NCBI GenBank assembly: GCA_048498515.1
Contig: JBEHXV010000015.1
Span: 1 to 64,000 of the forward strand
Source: UBA4416 sp048498515
GTDB taxonomy: Bacteria; Bacteroidota; Bacteroidia; B-17B0; Aurantibacillaceae
Direction of reading: 5' to 3'
DNA length: 64,000 nt
The translations under genes were made by a program, and so were the position numbers. Below the pieces are notes generated by a model. It was not told the origin of the DNA. It did no database searches and saw nothing but the letters and a program-made list of their open reading frames with translations. Position 1 is the stretch's first letter, and each line of letters opens with the position of its first letter. Positions 43,524 through 51,638 of this stretch are shown one piece after another.

Positions 43524-44546
43524 TTAAAACCTCGTTACCCGCCTGTGGCAATACGGTGTACCGCCTTCTTTTTCATAATACTGCTGGTGGTAATCTTCGG
43601 CTGGCCAAAACTTAACTGCTTTTTTAAGCTGTGTGGCTACTTTATACCCTTTGAGTTGTAAAATACCAATGAGCTTTTCAGCCGTTTTCTTTTGATCTTC
43701 ATCCTGGTAAAAGATCATGGATAAATATTGATTCCCTACATCATTCCCTTGTCCATTGGCCTGAGTAGGATCATGGATCTCAAAGAATAAACGCGCCAGC
43801 TCTTCAAAATTTGTTTGTGCCGGATCAAAGGTTACTTCCAGGGCTTCCACATGCCCGGTGGTGTGGGTGCATACTTCACGGTAAGTAGGATTTTCCTTGG
43901 TGCCGCCGGTATACCCTACCTGTGTGCTGATAACACCTTTGGCATGTTGAAAATAATATTCCACACCCCAAAAGCAACCACCGGCAAATACGGCTTTATC
44001 CGTCTTAGCAGCTGTTGCTTTTTTTGAGTCATTTCCTTTCTCAGGCACAAAGATCATGGACGTTGTATTGACACAATGCCTGGTATCTTTGGCGGTTAGG
44101 CCCTCGCCATAAAACACATGGCCCAAATGTCCGCCACAGGTGTTGCAAACAATCTCTGTTCTCATGCCATCCGCATCCGGGATCTTTTTTACCGCCCCGG
44201 CAATCTCCTGGTCAAAACTTGGCCAGCCGCAGCCCGAATGGAATTTATCATCCGATTTATACAATGGCGCGTTGCACTGCCTGCAAACGTAGGTTCCTTT
44301 TTCAAAATTATCGGTGTATTCACCGGTATAAGGCATGTCGGTTCCTTTGTGAAGGATCACCCGTTCTTCGGCAGGCGTGAGTTTGTTCCATTTCATAGTC
44401 GTAGTTTGTTTAGGTGTGTTAGTGCTTGTGGTACTTGCCGGGTTTTGGCACTGCGTGGTGCTGCAACCAATGGTAAGCAGGAAAACCATCATCAGAAAAG
44501 AAGACAGAAAATTTCGCTTATCCTTTATGTTTAAGTTATTTTTCAT
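43524..44546 (-). CDS. msrBA: MsrB-MsrA fusion methionine sulfoxide reductase lipoprotein
   Basis: 340 residues with a lipoprotein leader (lipobox LTIGC, Cys about 28). The MsrB domain (about 50-165) has both zinc CxxC pairs ('YVCRQCNAPL', 'IVCNTCGGHLGHVF') and the catalytic Cys in 'RHCVNTTSM', where His replaces the more usual Tyr or Phe. A linker follows, then the MsrA domain (about 185-340) with the active site 'FAGGCFWGVEYYF' and 'VGYTGGTKENPTY'. It repairs both methionine sulfoxide epimers. The B-A order and lipid anchor imply an envelope location, protecting secreted or surface proteins. Confidence 0.94.
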   Translation of the reverse strand: MKNNLNIKDKRNFLSSFLMMVFLLTIGCSTTQCQNPASTTSTNTPKQTTTMKWNKLTPAEERVILHKGTDMPYTGEYTDNFEKGTYVCRQCNAPLYKSDDKFHSGCGWPSFDQEIAGAVKKIPDADGMRTEIVCNTCGGHLGHVFYGEGLTAKDTRHCVNTTSMIFVPEKGNDSKKATAAKTDKAVFAGGCFWGVEYYFQHAKGVISTQVGYTGGTKENPTYREVCTHTTGHVEALEVTFDPAQTNFEELARLFFEIHDPTQANGQGNDVGNQYLSMIFYQDEDQKKTAEKLIGILQLKGYKVATQLKKAVKFWPAEDYHQQYYEKEGGTPYCHRRVTRF

Positions 44547-44639
44547 AAGGTTTATTTTGTGATATAAAATTAATCATTAAACAGCTGATCCGGTTCAGCT
44601 GTTTGAAATGATATACGTTTTTTAGTTTTTTTTGGTTTT

Positions 44640-44668
44640 TTGTTACCTGCGGATATTTCCTACTTTTG
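44640..44668 (+). promoter_or_regulatory. Bacteroidota-type promoter, likely leaderless transcript
   Basis: TTG (44640-44642) and TACTTTTG (44661-44668) are separated by 18 bp, fitting the -33 TTG and -7 TAnnTTTG consensus. The start codon at 44673 is only 4 bases after the box, where transcription itself would begin. Confidence 0.65.
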
Positions 44669-44672
44669 GTGT

Positions 44673-45845
44673 ATGCAAAACGATTTGAGATCACAATTTT
44701 TATTAAATCCCGAAATCACCTACCTGAACTTCGGGTCATTTGGCGCCTGCCCAAAACCTATTTTTGAAGATTACCAGAAATGGCAGCTTGAGCTGGAAAC
44801 AGAACCCGTACAATTCATTACGGTTAACAGCCTTAATTATTTAAAACAGTCGAGAGAAGCATTGGGCAACTACATAGGCTGCCATGCCGATGATATGGTG
44901 TTTACGCCCAACCCTTCCTATGCCTTTAACATCATTGCCAAAAGTTTGGTATTGAAACGCGGCGACGAGATCCTGAGCACCAACCTGGAATATGGCGCCA
45001 TGGACAAAACCTGGAACTTTTACTGCTGCAAGGCCGGGGCTACCTATGTGCGACAGGAAATAGAATTGCCTATTAAAAGCAAGGAAGCCCTTATTGAACA
45101 ATTTTGGAAAGGGTATAGCGAAAAAACAAAAGCTATTTTTATCAGCGAGATCACCAGCAGCACCGGTTTGAAATTACCGGTAAAAGAAATTTGCGACATG
45201 GCCAAACAAAAGGGCCTGCTCACCATTGTGGATGGCGCACATACACCCGGACACATTCCTGTGAACCTGGCCGAGCTGAAAGCGGATATTTACACCGGCG
45301 CCTGCCACAAATGGATGCTCGCCCCCAAAGGCTGTTCGTTCCTGTATGTAAAAAAAGAATTTCAAAACCTCTTCGATCCATTGGTGGTGAGCTGGGGCTA
45401 TGACAGCGCCATGCCATCGCATTCACAATTTTTGGATTACCACCAGGGACAAGGTACGCGCGACATTTCCGCGTTCTTAACTGTTCCTAAAGCCATTGAA
45501 TTTTTAAATCATTACGACTGGCCGGCACGCGCTGCCGAATGCCGGAAACTGGTGAGGGACAATGCCGAACGCTTTTGCACTCTTGTGGGTACTAAACCAC
45601 TTACTCCGCTCACCGATGAATTTTTAGGACAGATGTTCAGCATCCCTATTCACACGCCGGAGCCTGAAACATTACAGCGTGTATTGTTTGAAGCCTATAA
45701 AGTGGAAGTGCCCGTGATGCGCCATGGGATTGATACCTATCTGCGTTATTCCATACAGGTGTTCAACACACAGCAGGACCTGGATAATTTGTACAACGCC
45801 TTAAAGGAAATCATTGCCAATACGGAATTGATCCATATTAAATAA
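44673..45845 (+). CDS. Class V aminotransferase (isopenicillin-N epimerase-like)
   Basis: A 390-residue PLP enzyme of fold type I. 'YLNFGSFGACPKPIFEDYQKW' at the N-terminus and 'FTPNPSYAFNIIAKSL' match the isopenicillin-N epimerase/cysteine desulfurase-like group. 'LTIVDGAHTPGHIPVNL' holds the PLP Asp, and 'YTGACHKWMLAPKGCSFLYV' the Schiff-base Lys. 'QGTRDISAFLTVPKAIEFL' and 'RYSIQVFNTQQDLDNL' complete the fold. The substrate cannot be inferred; epimerase, lyase or transaminase activity are all possible. The ATG at 44673 follows a strong promoter. Downstream is a palindromic repeat. Confidence 0.9.
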   Translation: MQNDLRSQFLLNPEITYLNFGSFGACPKPIFEDYQKWQLELETEPVQFITVNSLNYLKQSREALGNYIGCHADDMVFTPNPSYAFNIIAKSLVLKRGDEILSTNLEYGAMDKTWNFYCCKAGATYVRQEIELPIKSKEALIEQFWKGYSEKTKAIFISEITSSTGLKLPVKEICDMAKQKGLLTIVDGAHTPGHIPVNLAELKADIYTGACHKWMLAPKGCSFLYVKKEFQNLFDPLVVSWGYDSAMPSHSQFLDYHQGQGTRDISAFLTVPKAIEFLNHYDWPARAAECRKLVRDNAERFCTLVGTKPLTPLTDEFLGQMFSIPIHTPEPETLQRVLFEAYKVEVPVMRHGIDTYLRYSIQVFNTQQDLDNLYNALKEIIANTELIHIK

Positions 45846-45906
45846 TGTCGGGCTGAGCGAAGTCGAAGCCTTGGTCTGACCTTTCGACTCCGCTCAGGGT
45901 GACACT
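45846..45906. repeat. Palindromic intergenic repeat (ggctgagcgaagtcgaa type)
   Basis: tgtcgggctgagcgaagtcg pairs imperfectly with cgactccgctcagggtgaca around 'aagccttggtctgaccttt'. The right arm is the same sequence as the single arm in the methyltransferase leader at about 21866. Confidence 0.8.
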
Positions 45907-45941
45907 AATTTTAAATCATTTATTTTCTTTCCTAAAACTTT

Positions 45942-46658
45942 ATGGCAAAAAAAACAACTTCTTCCAGTAAAAAAACTGCCCTCATTCCCAAATCGGGCTT
46001 TGAATTTTTAAGCAGCTTAAAAAAGAACAACAACCGCGACTGGTTCAATGCTAATAAAGACCGTTATCTCAAAGAGCTAAGTTTCATTGAACAATTTGCC
46101 GATGCCCTGCTGGCAGAATTAAATAAAGAGGATGTGATTGAAACACCAAGCGGCAAAAAAAGCCTGCACCGCATTTACCGCGACATTCGTTTCTCGAAAG
46201 AAAAAACACCTTACAAAACCAACTGGAGCGGCAGTTTCAGGCGTGCCACCAAACAGCGCCGTGGCGGCTATTATTTTCATTTAGAACAGGGCAACAGTTT
46301 TATTGCCGGTGGTTTCTGGGGGCCAAACCCCGAGGACCTGAAACGTGTGCGCGATGACATTGCCTATGATGCGACTCCGCTCAGAAAGATCTTAAAAAGC
46401 AAAAGCTTCGTTTCCACTTTCGGAAAACTGCAGGGCGAGCAGGTAAAAACCACACCTAAAGGTTATGACTCGGATAACGAAGGCATTGACCTGCTGCGTT
46501 ACAAGCAGTTTTTGGTGAAACGGAACTTTAGCGATAAGGAAGTAATGAGCGATACGTTCTTAAAAGAAGCTGCACAAACATTCAGGCATATGCGGCCTTT
46601 CTTTGATTACATGAGCGAGGTGCTTACCACGGATATGAATGGCTTGGAGTTGAAGTGA
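45942..46658 (+). CDS. DUF2461 (TIGR02453) family protein
   Basis: A 238-residue cytoplasmic protein matching DUF2461: 'FEFLSSLKKNNNRDWFNANKDRY', 'LHRIYRDIRFSKEKTPYKTNWSGSFRRATKQRRGGYYFHLEQGNSFIAGGFW' and the C-terminal 'FRHMRPFFDYMSEVL'. Function is unknown; the family is widespread in bacteria and fungi. A Lys/Ser-rich start (MAKKTTSSSKKTA) precedes the domain. No operon partner is visible. Confidence 0.92.
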   Translation: MAKKTTSSSKKTALIPKSGFEFLSSLKKNNNRDWFNANKDRYLKELSFIEQFADALLAELNKEDVIETPSGKKSLHRIYRDIRFSKEKTPYKTNWSGSFRRATKQRRGGYYFHLEQGNSFIAGGFWGPNPEDLKRVRDDIAYDATPLRKILKSKSFVSTFGKLQGEQVKTTPKGYDSDNEGIDLLRYKQFLVKRNFSDKEVMSDTFLKEAAQTFRHMRPFFDYMSEVLTTDMNGLELK

Positions 46659-46687
46659 TTTCTGTAAAAATATAACTTGATCTAAAC

Positions 46688-46797
46688 AAACATCTCCCGC
46701 CCTTCGGGCACCCTCTTGGGAAGAGGGAATTTGCTAAATCGTCATAAACAAATTCCTCCTTTGAAGGAGGTGGCCGCAGGCCGGAGGATGTTTTATT
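46688..46797. repeat. Palindromic intergenic repeat (catctcccgcccttcgggc type)
   Basis: Nested inverted repeat: an acatctcccgccc / ggatgtt frame, cttcgggcaccctcttggga, then caaattcctcctttgaagga and ggtggccgcaggccggagg. It contains small hairpins (cccttcggg, ctcctttgaaggag, tggccgcaggcc-type). A different family from the cttcgac repeats. Confidence 0.7.
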
Positions 46798-46867
46798 AAT
46801 AATCTTCTTAAAACAAACTCGTTTGCAGGGCAATTATTACCATTTTCAATGATCTTATTCGGTCGGA

Positions 46868-47125
46868 GTGAAGCAATCTCAATTTAATTTCTTTTTACTT
46901 TTTTCCTTGATGAAAAAAGTAAACAAAAAAATCAAGAACGAACGCCAACTCCAATTCTTTTCTCGCGCAAAATGCCTGCGCAATGCCGCCGAAAAAATTG
47001 TAGTTCACACCGTTCGTTCACGCCCACGCGCTGTTCTAATCACAATTACCTTACAAAAACACTTTGTTTTTCTTATAGTCTTTATGAGATTGCTTCGCAC
47101 GCGAAAAAAAGCGTGCTCGCAATGA
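46868..47125. repeat. Split gaagcaatctcaa / tgagattgcttcg palindrome enclosing a modular repeat
   Basis: The arms of the repeat known from 22549 and 57142 occur here at about 46869-46882 (gaagcaatctcaa) and 47083-47125 (tgagattgcttcgcac ... cgcaatgacg), but about 200 bp apart. The type B modular repeat sits between them. This fills the 46659-47128 gap together with the preceding repeat; no gene is present. Confidence 0.75.
46895..47042 (+). repeat. Modular intergenic repeat, leader type i, core type B
   Basis: The leader hairpin ttactttttt-ccttgatg-aaaaaagtaa is followed by 'acaaaaaaatcaag' and the core hairpin gaacgaacg (46936-46944) with cgttcgttc (47011-47019). An inner stem pairs aactccaattctttt (from 46947) with aaaaaattgtagtt (46992-47005). 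The end is cacgcgctgttctaat. Compared with the copy at 29698, both arms changed together. Confidence 0.88.
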
Positions 47126-47128
47126 CGA

Positions 47129-47971
47129 CTACACATCAAACAAACTCGTTTGCACAGCACCCAAGGCCGACAAGCGCTTTTCATTGAGGTGCGTGTTATC
47201 TTCAGAGGCGGTGATATGAAATACGTCTGTTTCCTGGTAACGGGAGGCAACAATGACATTGGTATTACCGGCATGTTGCATAAACAGGTCTTTCACCAAA
47301 ATGGGACAATTATTGTCTTTTGACAAATGCGATAAAAGCACATGGCTCATGTAAGCGGGTTTATGCATTTTAAATAACTCCAGGGCTTGCGTGTTGGATA
47401 AATGTCCCCGTCCTCCTTTAATGCGTTTTTTCAAATGGTAAGGATACATTCCCTGTTCGAGCATTTTTTCATCGTAGTTCGCTTCCAGGAATATGGCATG
47501 GCAGTGTTTAAAATTGCGTGTCACATTTTCGCAGCAATGCCCCAAATCGGTAAATACGCCAATGTTCACACCATTACCGCTTACCACAAAACTATAGGGG
47601 TCGGCAGCGTCATGCACCTTTGAAAATGGCACTACCGCTAAATCACCAATCCTGATGGTTTGGTATGAGCGGAAGCTATGCACTTCGAGTCCGCATAAAT
47701 TCAGGCGGCTATAGTTTAAAGTAGCATCGGTAATGTAAACCGGGAGCTTGTATTTTTTCGCCAGCACTTCCAGTCCTTTGATATGATCGGAATGTTCGTG
47801 CGAAATAAAAACAGCCTTTACCTTTTGCATGTTCAAACCAAGACGAAGCATCCGTTTTTCGGTTTCCCGGCAGGAGATCCCGGCATCTATCAGCACAGCT
47901 TCCCGCTCGTTGGCCACATAATAGCAGTTGCCATTGCTGCCTGAGTTGAGAGATGTGATGTAGAGTGACAT
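47129..47971 (-). CDS. MBL-fold metallo-hydrolase (YycJ/WalJ-like)
   Basis: A 280-residue cytoplasmic metallo-beta-lactamase-fold enzyme. The start 'LYITSLNSGSNGNCYYV' and 'AVLIDAGISCRETEKRM' are typical of the YycJ group. The metal motif is 'VFISHEHSDHIKGL' (HxHxDH), with further ligands in 'FTDLGHCCENV' and 'EANYDEKML', and 'SHLSKDNNCP' contributes the last His. YycJ-type proteins are DNA nucleases linked to mismatch repair or cell-wall phenotypes in Firmicutes; the role in Bacteroidota is not established. Complete. Confidence 0.9.
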   Translation of the reverse strand: MSLYITSLNSGSNGNCYYVANEREAVLIDAGISCRETEKRMLRLGLNMQKVKAVFISHEHSDHIKGLEVLAKKYKLPVYITDATLNYSRLNLCGLEVHSFRSYQTIRIGDLAVVPFSKVHDAADPYSFVVSGNGVNIGVFTDLGHCCENVTRNFKHCHAIFLEANYDEKMLEQGMYPYHLKKRIKGGRGHLSNTQALELFKMHKPAYMSHVLLSHLSKDNNCPILVKDLFMQHAGNTNVIVASRYQETDVFHITASEDNTHLNEKRLSALGAVQTSLFDV

Positions 47972-48140
47972 GAGGTAGGCAAAGAAACCACTTTTTTATG
48001 GCTTTTACAGGGCTCTAAAGAAAAATGTGATGGGATGTTTTCAACAAGCCTTTTCTGAAATCTCTTAAATTATCTTAATTCCCTTGTTACCGAATTGGGT
48101 TATACCTATAAAGCTTTACTTTTACTTTAACCCCGATCGT

Positions 48141-50558
48141 ATGATAGCAACTCTACGTTATTTACCGCTCATTTTATGCCTATTCCTGAAATTCAGTTCC
48201 TTTGCGCAATGCGGCATACAGGGAAAATTAACAGATACACTTCATGTTGCCATCCCGTTTAACGCTGTTGGCTTGGTAAACGTCAAAGACAGCTCTGTTT
48301 ACAAAGGGGTAATGACCGACCAGGATGGCAATTATTGTTTTGAGCGCCTGAAAAAAGGCACTTACCTCATCAAAGTCTCAGCCATTGGCTTCAACACCTT
48401 TTATTCGGATCAGATAACGTACGACAGCATCACTCCATTATCTGTTCCCGTTATAACACTAAAACCCGCCGGTGTTAACCTCAACGAAGTGTCGGTTTCG
48501 GCACAAAAAAGAACAGTGGAATTTAAGAACGGGAACATTACCGTAAACGTGGAAGGCACCGCTTTGGCTGTGGGCAATAGCGTATATGATCTCTTGGCGC
48601 GGCTACCGGGCGTAACGGTAAATGAAAGCGACATTTCCATACAGGGAAGAGGTGGCGTTAAAATATTAATCGACGGAAAACTACAGCAAATTTCGGGCTC
48701 GCAGCTGATAAATGTTTTAAAGAGCATGAATGCTTCGCAGGTGGAAAAGATCGAAGTACTGAAAAAGCCTCCTGTGAAATACGATGCCGAAGGAACGGGT
48801 GGCATGATCAATATTAAAACCAAAAAACTAAAGCTCGTGGGTTTTAGCGGCGATGTTTTTGCTTCCTTTTCACAGGGATTTTACGGCAATCCGGGCGGTG
48901 GCTTTTCACTGAACTACAAAGGCAGGCGTTTCAACTTTTTTTCGGGCTTTTCGGCCGAACAGGAATGGCGGAGACATGAAAATGATTTTAGAAATACGAT
49001 CACATACAATTCAACCGAAACAACCCTTCACCAAAATTATGTAGAAAAACAGCATAACAATTTGGAGCGGTATAACCTTGGTGCCGACTGGTTCATCAAT
49101 AAGCGTAATTCGGTGGGTATAAAAATGAGCGGCGCTTTTGGTATGGGTAACGAAGACCGGATCGCTACTACTACTGTAAGTGACAGCAGCCTGGGCTATA
49201 ACGCGATCCGTTATAATTTCAGAAAACCAAATCCGTGGATCTACCCTGAGTTCAACCTTAATGCCGAGCACTTATTTGACACGACAGGGACCGCTCTGCG
49301 TTTTTCTGCTAATTATTACCCCTACTGGGATATTTATGCCGCTGAGTTCGATAACCACCTCATTGGCGCCAACGACCAGGAAGTAACACAACCGAGCGTG
49401 TTCCGCACCTCCAATACCTTGTTGTTCAATACCCTATCGGGTATGCTCGATTTTGAGAAGACGTTTAAAAAGGAGCTGAAACTTGAAACCGGCTTAAAAC
49501 AAACTTACCAGGAGATGATGAGTGATTATATTTTTGAGAACATGGACCCCATCACCGGTGAGTACAGTACTGATCCTGCATTTACCAATGTATACACCTA
49601 CCGGCAAAACATCAGCGCGGGCTACATCAACCTCAGCAAGGATTACAAAAAGGTCTCTTTCCAATTGGGAGTACGGGGAGAGAACACCATTATAAATACC
49701 ATCAGTAAAACAAATAATACCGGCTTTACACGGCAGTACTTTAACCTGTTTCCCATGGCTAGTTTTGATTACAGGATCTCAGACAATCATAATTTACAGC
49801 TCTCATACAACAAGCGGATAAACCGCCCTGATTACAATTCCTTCAATCCCTTCCGCATTTTCAGGAGCCTTTTATCATCACAGCAGGGTAATCCCTACTT
49901 AAAGCCGGAATACAGCCATTCCATCGACCTTACTTATTCATACAAAACGTGGATGTACCACACACTTTCCTTTTCAAGAATCTACAATGCCTATATTGGT
50001 TACAACCAGCAAAACGACTCGAGCAAGGTGACCATCACCACCAGCACCAACCTGCAGTATGCCGATGTATACAGCTACAACCTCTTCCTGCAAAAAGACA
50101 TTACCAAATGGTGGTCGGCCAACCTCAATGCCAATGTGTATTACATTTCGGCAAAGGGCCTGGTAAACGACCTGCCCTACACCATCGGGACCTTAGGTTT
50201 TAATCCAGGCTTGTTTAGCCGCTTTGCTTTTAAGAACGATTTTTCCATTGAGCTGAATGCCTTTTACATGATGCCTGTTTTGGAAGGAGTGAATCATGTG
50301 AAAGCACGTAACATGGTGCACCTGGGTTTCAAAAAATCCTTCCTTGACAAGAAATTGTCTTTTTCACTTTCCTTCAACGACATTTTGTTTGGCTGGAAAT
50401 ACAGTTTTTCCACCGATTACCAGGGGCAACGCAGCAACGGCACTCTTAGCTTCGATACCCGCAGGATCAACATAGGCATCAATTACAATTTCGGGAAGCT
50501 GAAGGTGCAGCAACGCGAGGTAAAGGATAAGGAAGCAAGTGGGAAGGTGAGTAAATAA
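48141..50558 (+). CDS. Outer-membrane beta-barrel/TonB-dependent receptor-like protein (Outer_membrane_BBP type)
   Basis: A protein of 805 residues: signal peptide (MIATLRYLPLILCLFLKFSSFAQ), a CarboxypepD_reg-like domain ('GIQGKLTDTLHVAIPFNAVGLVNVKDSSVYKGVMTDQDGNY'), and a plug domain ('VYDLLARLPGVTVNESDISIQGRGGVKILIDGK' then 'IEVLKKPPVKYDAEGTGGMINIKTKK'). A barrel of outer-membrane protein family type ends 'RRINIGINYNFGKLK' plus a charged tail. The plug phrase 'ILIDGK' marks the BBP subfamily rather than SusC. Substrate unknown. The ATG at 48141 opens the signal peptide; the upstream extension lacks one. Confidence 0.9.
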   Translation: MIATLRYLPLILCLFLKFSSFAQCGIQGKLTDTLHVAIPFNAVGLVNVKDSSVYKGVMTDQDGNYCFERLKKGTYLIKVSAIGFNTFYSDQITYDSITPLSVPVITLKPAGVNLNEVSVSAQKRTVEFKNGNITVNVEGTALAVGNSVYDLLARLPGVTVNESDISIQGRGGVKILIDGKLQQISGSQLINVLKSMNASQVEKIEVLKKPPVKYDAEGTGGMINIKTKKLKLVGFSGDVFASFSQGFYGNPGGGFSLNYKGRRFNFFSGFSAEQEWRRHENDFRNTITYNSTETTLHQNYVEKQHNNLERYNLGADWFINKRNSVGIKMSGAFGMGNEDRIATTTVSDSSLGYNAIRYNFRKPNPWIYPEFNLNAEHLFDTTGTALRFSANYYPYWDIYAAEFDNHLIGANDQEVTQPSVFRTSNTLLFNTLSGMLDFEKTFKKELKLETGLKQTYQEMMSDYIFENMDPITGEYSTDPAFTNVYTYRQNISAGYINLSKDYKKVSFQLGVRGENTIINTISKTNNTGFTRQYFNLFPMASFDYRISDNHNLQLSYNKRINRPDYNSFNPFRIFRSLLSSQQGNPYLKPEYSHSIDLTYSYKTWMYHTLSFSRIYNAYIGYNQQNDSSKVTITTSTNLQYADVYSYNLFLQKDITKWWSANLNANVYYISAKGLVNDLPYTIGTLGFNPGLFSRFAFKNDFSIELNAFYMMPVLEGVNHVKARNMVHLGFKKSFLDKKLSFSLSFNDILFGWKYSFSTDYQGQRSNGTLSFDTRRINIGINYNFGKLKVQQREVKDKEASGKVSK

Positions 50559-50643
50559 GTTTTCTTTTTAAAATTTCTTTTTACTTTTTATGTTGTTTAA
50601 TACTAATTTTACTCATCCAAAATTCATACTCAAAATTAGTCTT

Positions 50644-51132
50644 ATGTCTTCATCAAGCCTCCCAAAAAACAACATTGAACTGCAATTCCTGAGCGAGCCA
50701 TCGGATGTGAACTATGGTGGCAAGGTGCATGGAGGAACGGTGATGAAATGGATCGACCAGGCGGGTTACGCCTGTGCCCTGCAATGGAGCGATTCTTATT
50801 GCGTAACCATTTATGTGGGCGGCATCCGCTTTTTTAATCCCATTCACATCGGGCATTTGGTAAAACTCGACGCAAGGGTTATTTATACCGGCAAGACCAG
50901 TATGCACATTGCGGTGGATGTGTACTCAAAGCCATTAGGTTCGGGCGATTTTATAAAGAACACGCATTGCATTATTGTGTTTGTGGCTATGGACGGGGCC
51001 AATAAACCCAAAGAAGTACCTGTTTTTAACCCCGTTACCGAAAAGGAAATTGTTATGCGCGATTATGCCGTGCGCCTCATGGAGCTGAGAAAGAACATTG
51101 AAGATGAGATGAAGCCTTTTATTAACGCTTGA
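50644..51132 (+). CDS. Acyl-CoA thioesterase (hotdog fold, YciA/ACOT-like)
   Basis: A 162-residue hotdog-fold enzyme. 'PSDVNYGGKVHGGTVMKWIDQAGYACAL' carries the catalytic Asn/Asp and hotdog helix, followed by 'IRFFNPIHIGHLVKLDARVIYTGKTSMHIAVDVYS' and 'FIKNTHCIIVFVAMD'. It hydrolyses acyl-CoA thioesters in the cytoplasm. The ATG at 50644 is preferred because the 18 upstream residues are outside the fold and come from AT-rich leader sequence. Confidence 0.92.
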   Translation: MSSSSLPKNNIELQFLSEPSDVNYGGKVHGGTVMKWIDQAGYACALQWSDSYCVTIYVGGIRFFNPIHIGHLVKLDARVIYTGKTSMHIAVDVYSKPLGSGDFIKNTHCIIVFVAMDGANKPKEVPVFNPVTEKEIVMRDYAVRLMELRKNIEDEMKPFINA

Positions 51133-51154
51133 TCAGAAATTAATACGTCCGCTT

Positions 51155-51263
51155 GTCACTTCGGGTAAAATTTGCTGCCTCTTTGCAAATTTGTATCGGG
51201 AAGTGAGGGAGTAAGAACAGTTCCCGATACGTTTTTTGCAAAGAAACCGCAAAAAACACTCGA
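51155..51263. repeat. Intergenic palindromic repeat (cacttcggg ... actcgaactga type)
   Basis: Same arm order as the repeat at 5750-5866: gtcacttcgggta, 'tttgctgcctctttgcaaat', gtatcgggaagtg, then gttcccgatac and 'aaaaaacactcgaactgaa'. Here it lies between genes of the same orientation. Confidence 0.75.
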
Positions 51264-51344
51264 ACTGAAAGGTAATTTCAACAGCGATCCCATTTGCTAC
51301 AAAATGTAGCAGGAGCGGGCTCTTTTTTGGCTTAATTTTAACGC

Positions 51345-51605
51345 GTGAACAAGCTATTTGAAATAGAATTTAATAAACTCAGCCTGGAGGAGCGCATGAC
51401 TTATGTGGCACTGGAAGCTGACCTCATTGCCGAGATCAAACATTTTAGTTATAAAATTTGTTTATACACCGTAGAGGGTTATTACATTGAAGCCTTTTAC
51501 GACCTGCGCAGCAATTACCTTACCGATGTGGCCATTTTGGACCCGGATGATGCCCGCATTTCCTTGTATGCCAATACGGTGGATATTTCGGGCTTGATGA
51601 GGTGA
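51345..51605 (+). CDS. Small hypothetical protein
   Basis: 86 residues, acidic, with a helical N-terminus ('FEIEFNKLSLEERMTYVALEADLIAEIKHF') and a beta-rich C-terminus ('YKICLYTVEGYYIEAFYDLRSNYL'). No family recognised; it resembles the short conserved proteins common in Bacteroidota genomes. The start is GTG; coding potential is supported by normal codon use and codon-position bias like the neighbouring core genes. It precedes the AbiV-like gene by 33 bp but differs sharply from it in base composition. Confidence 0.6.
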   Translation: MNKLFEIEFNKLSLEERMTYVALEADLIAEIKHFSYKICLYTVEGYYIEAFYDLRSNYLTDVAILDPDDARISLYANTVDISGLMR

Positions 51606-51638
51606 GAATTACTTCCTAACGTATATAAAGGCTTTAGA

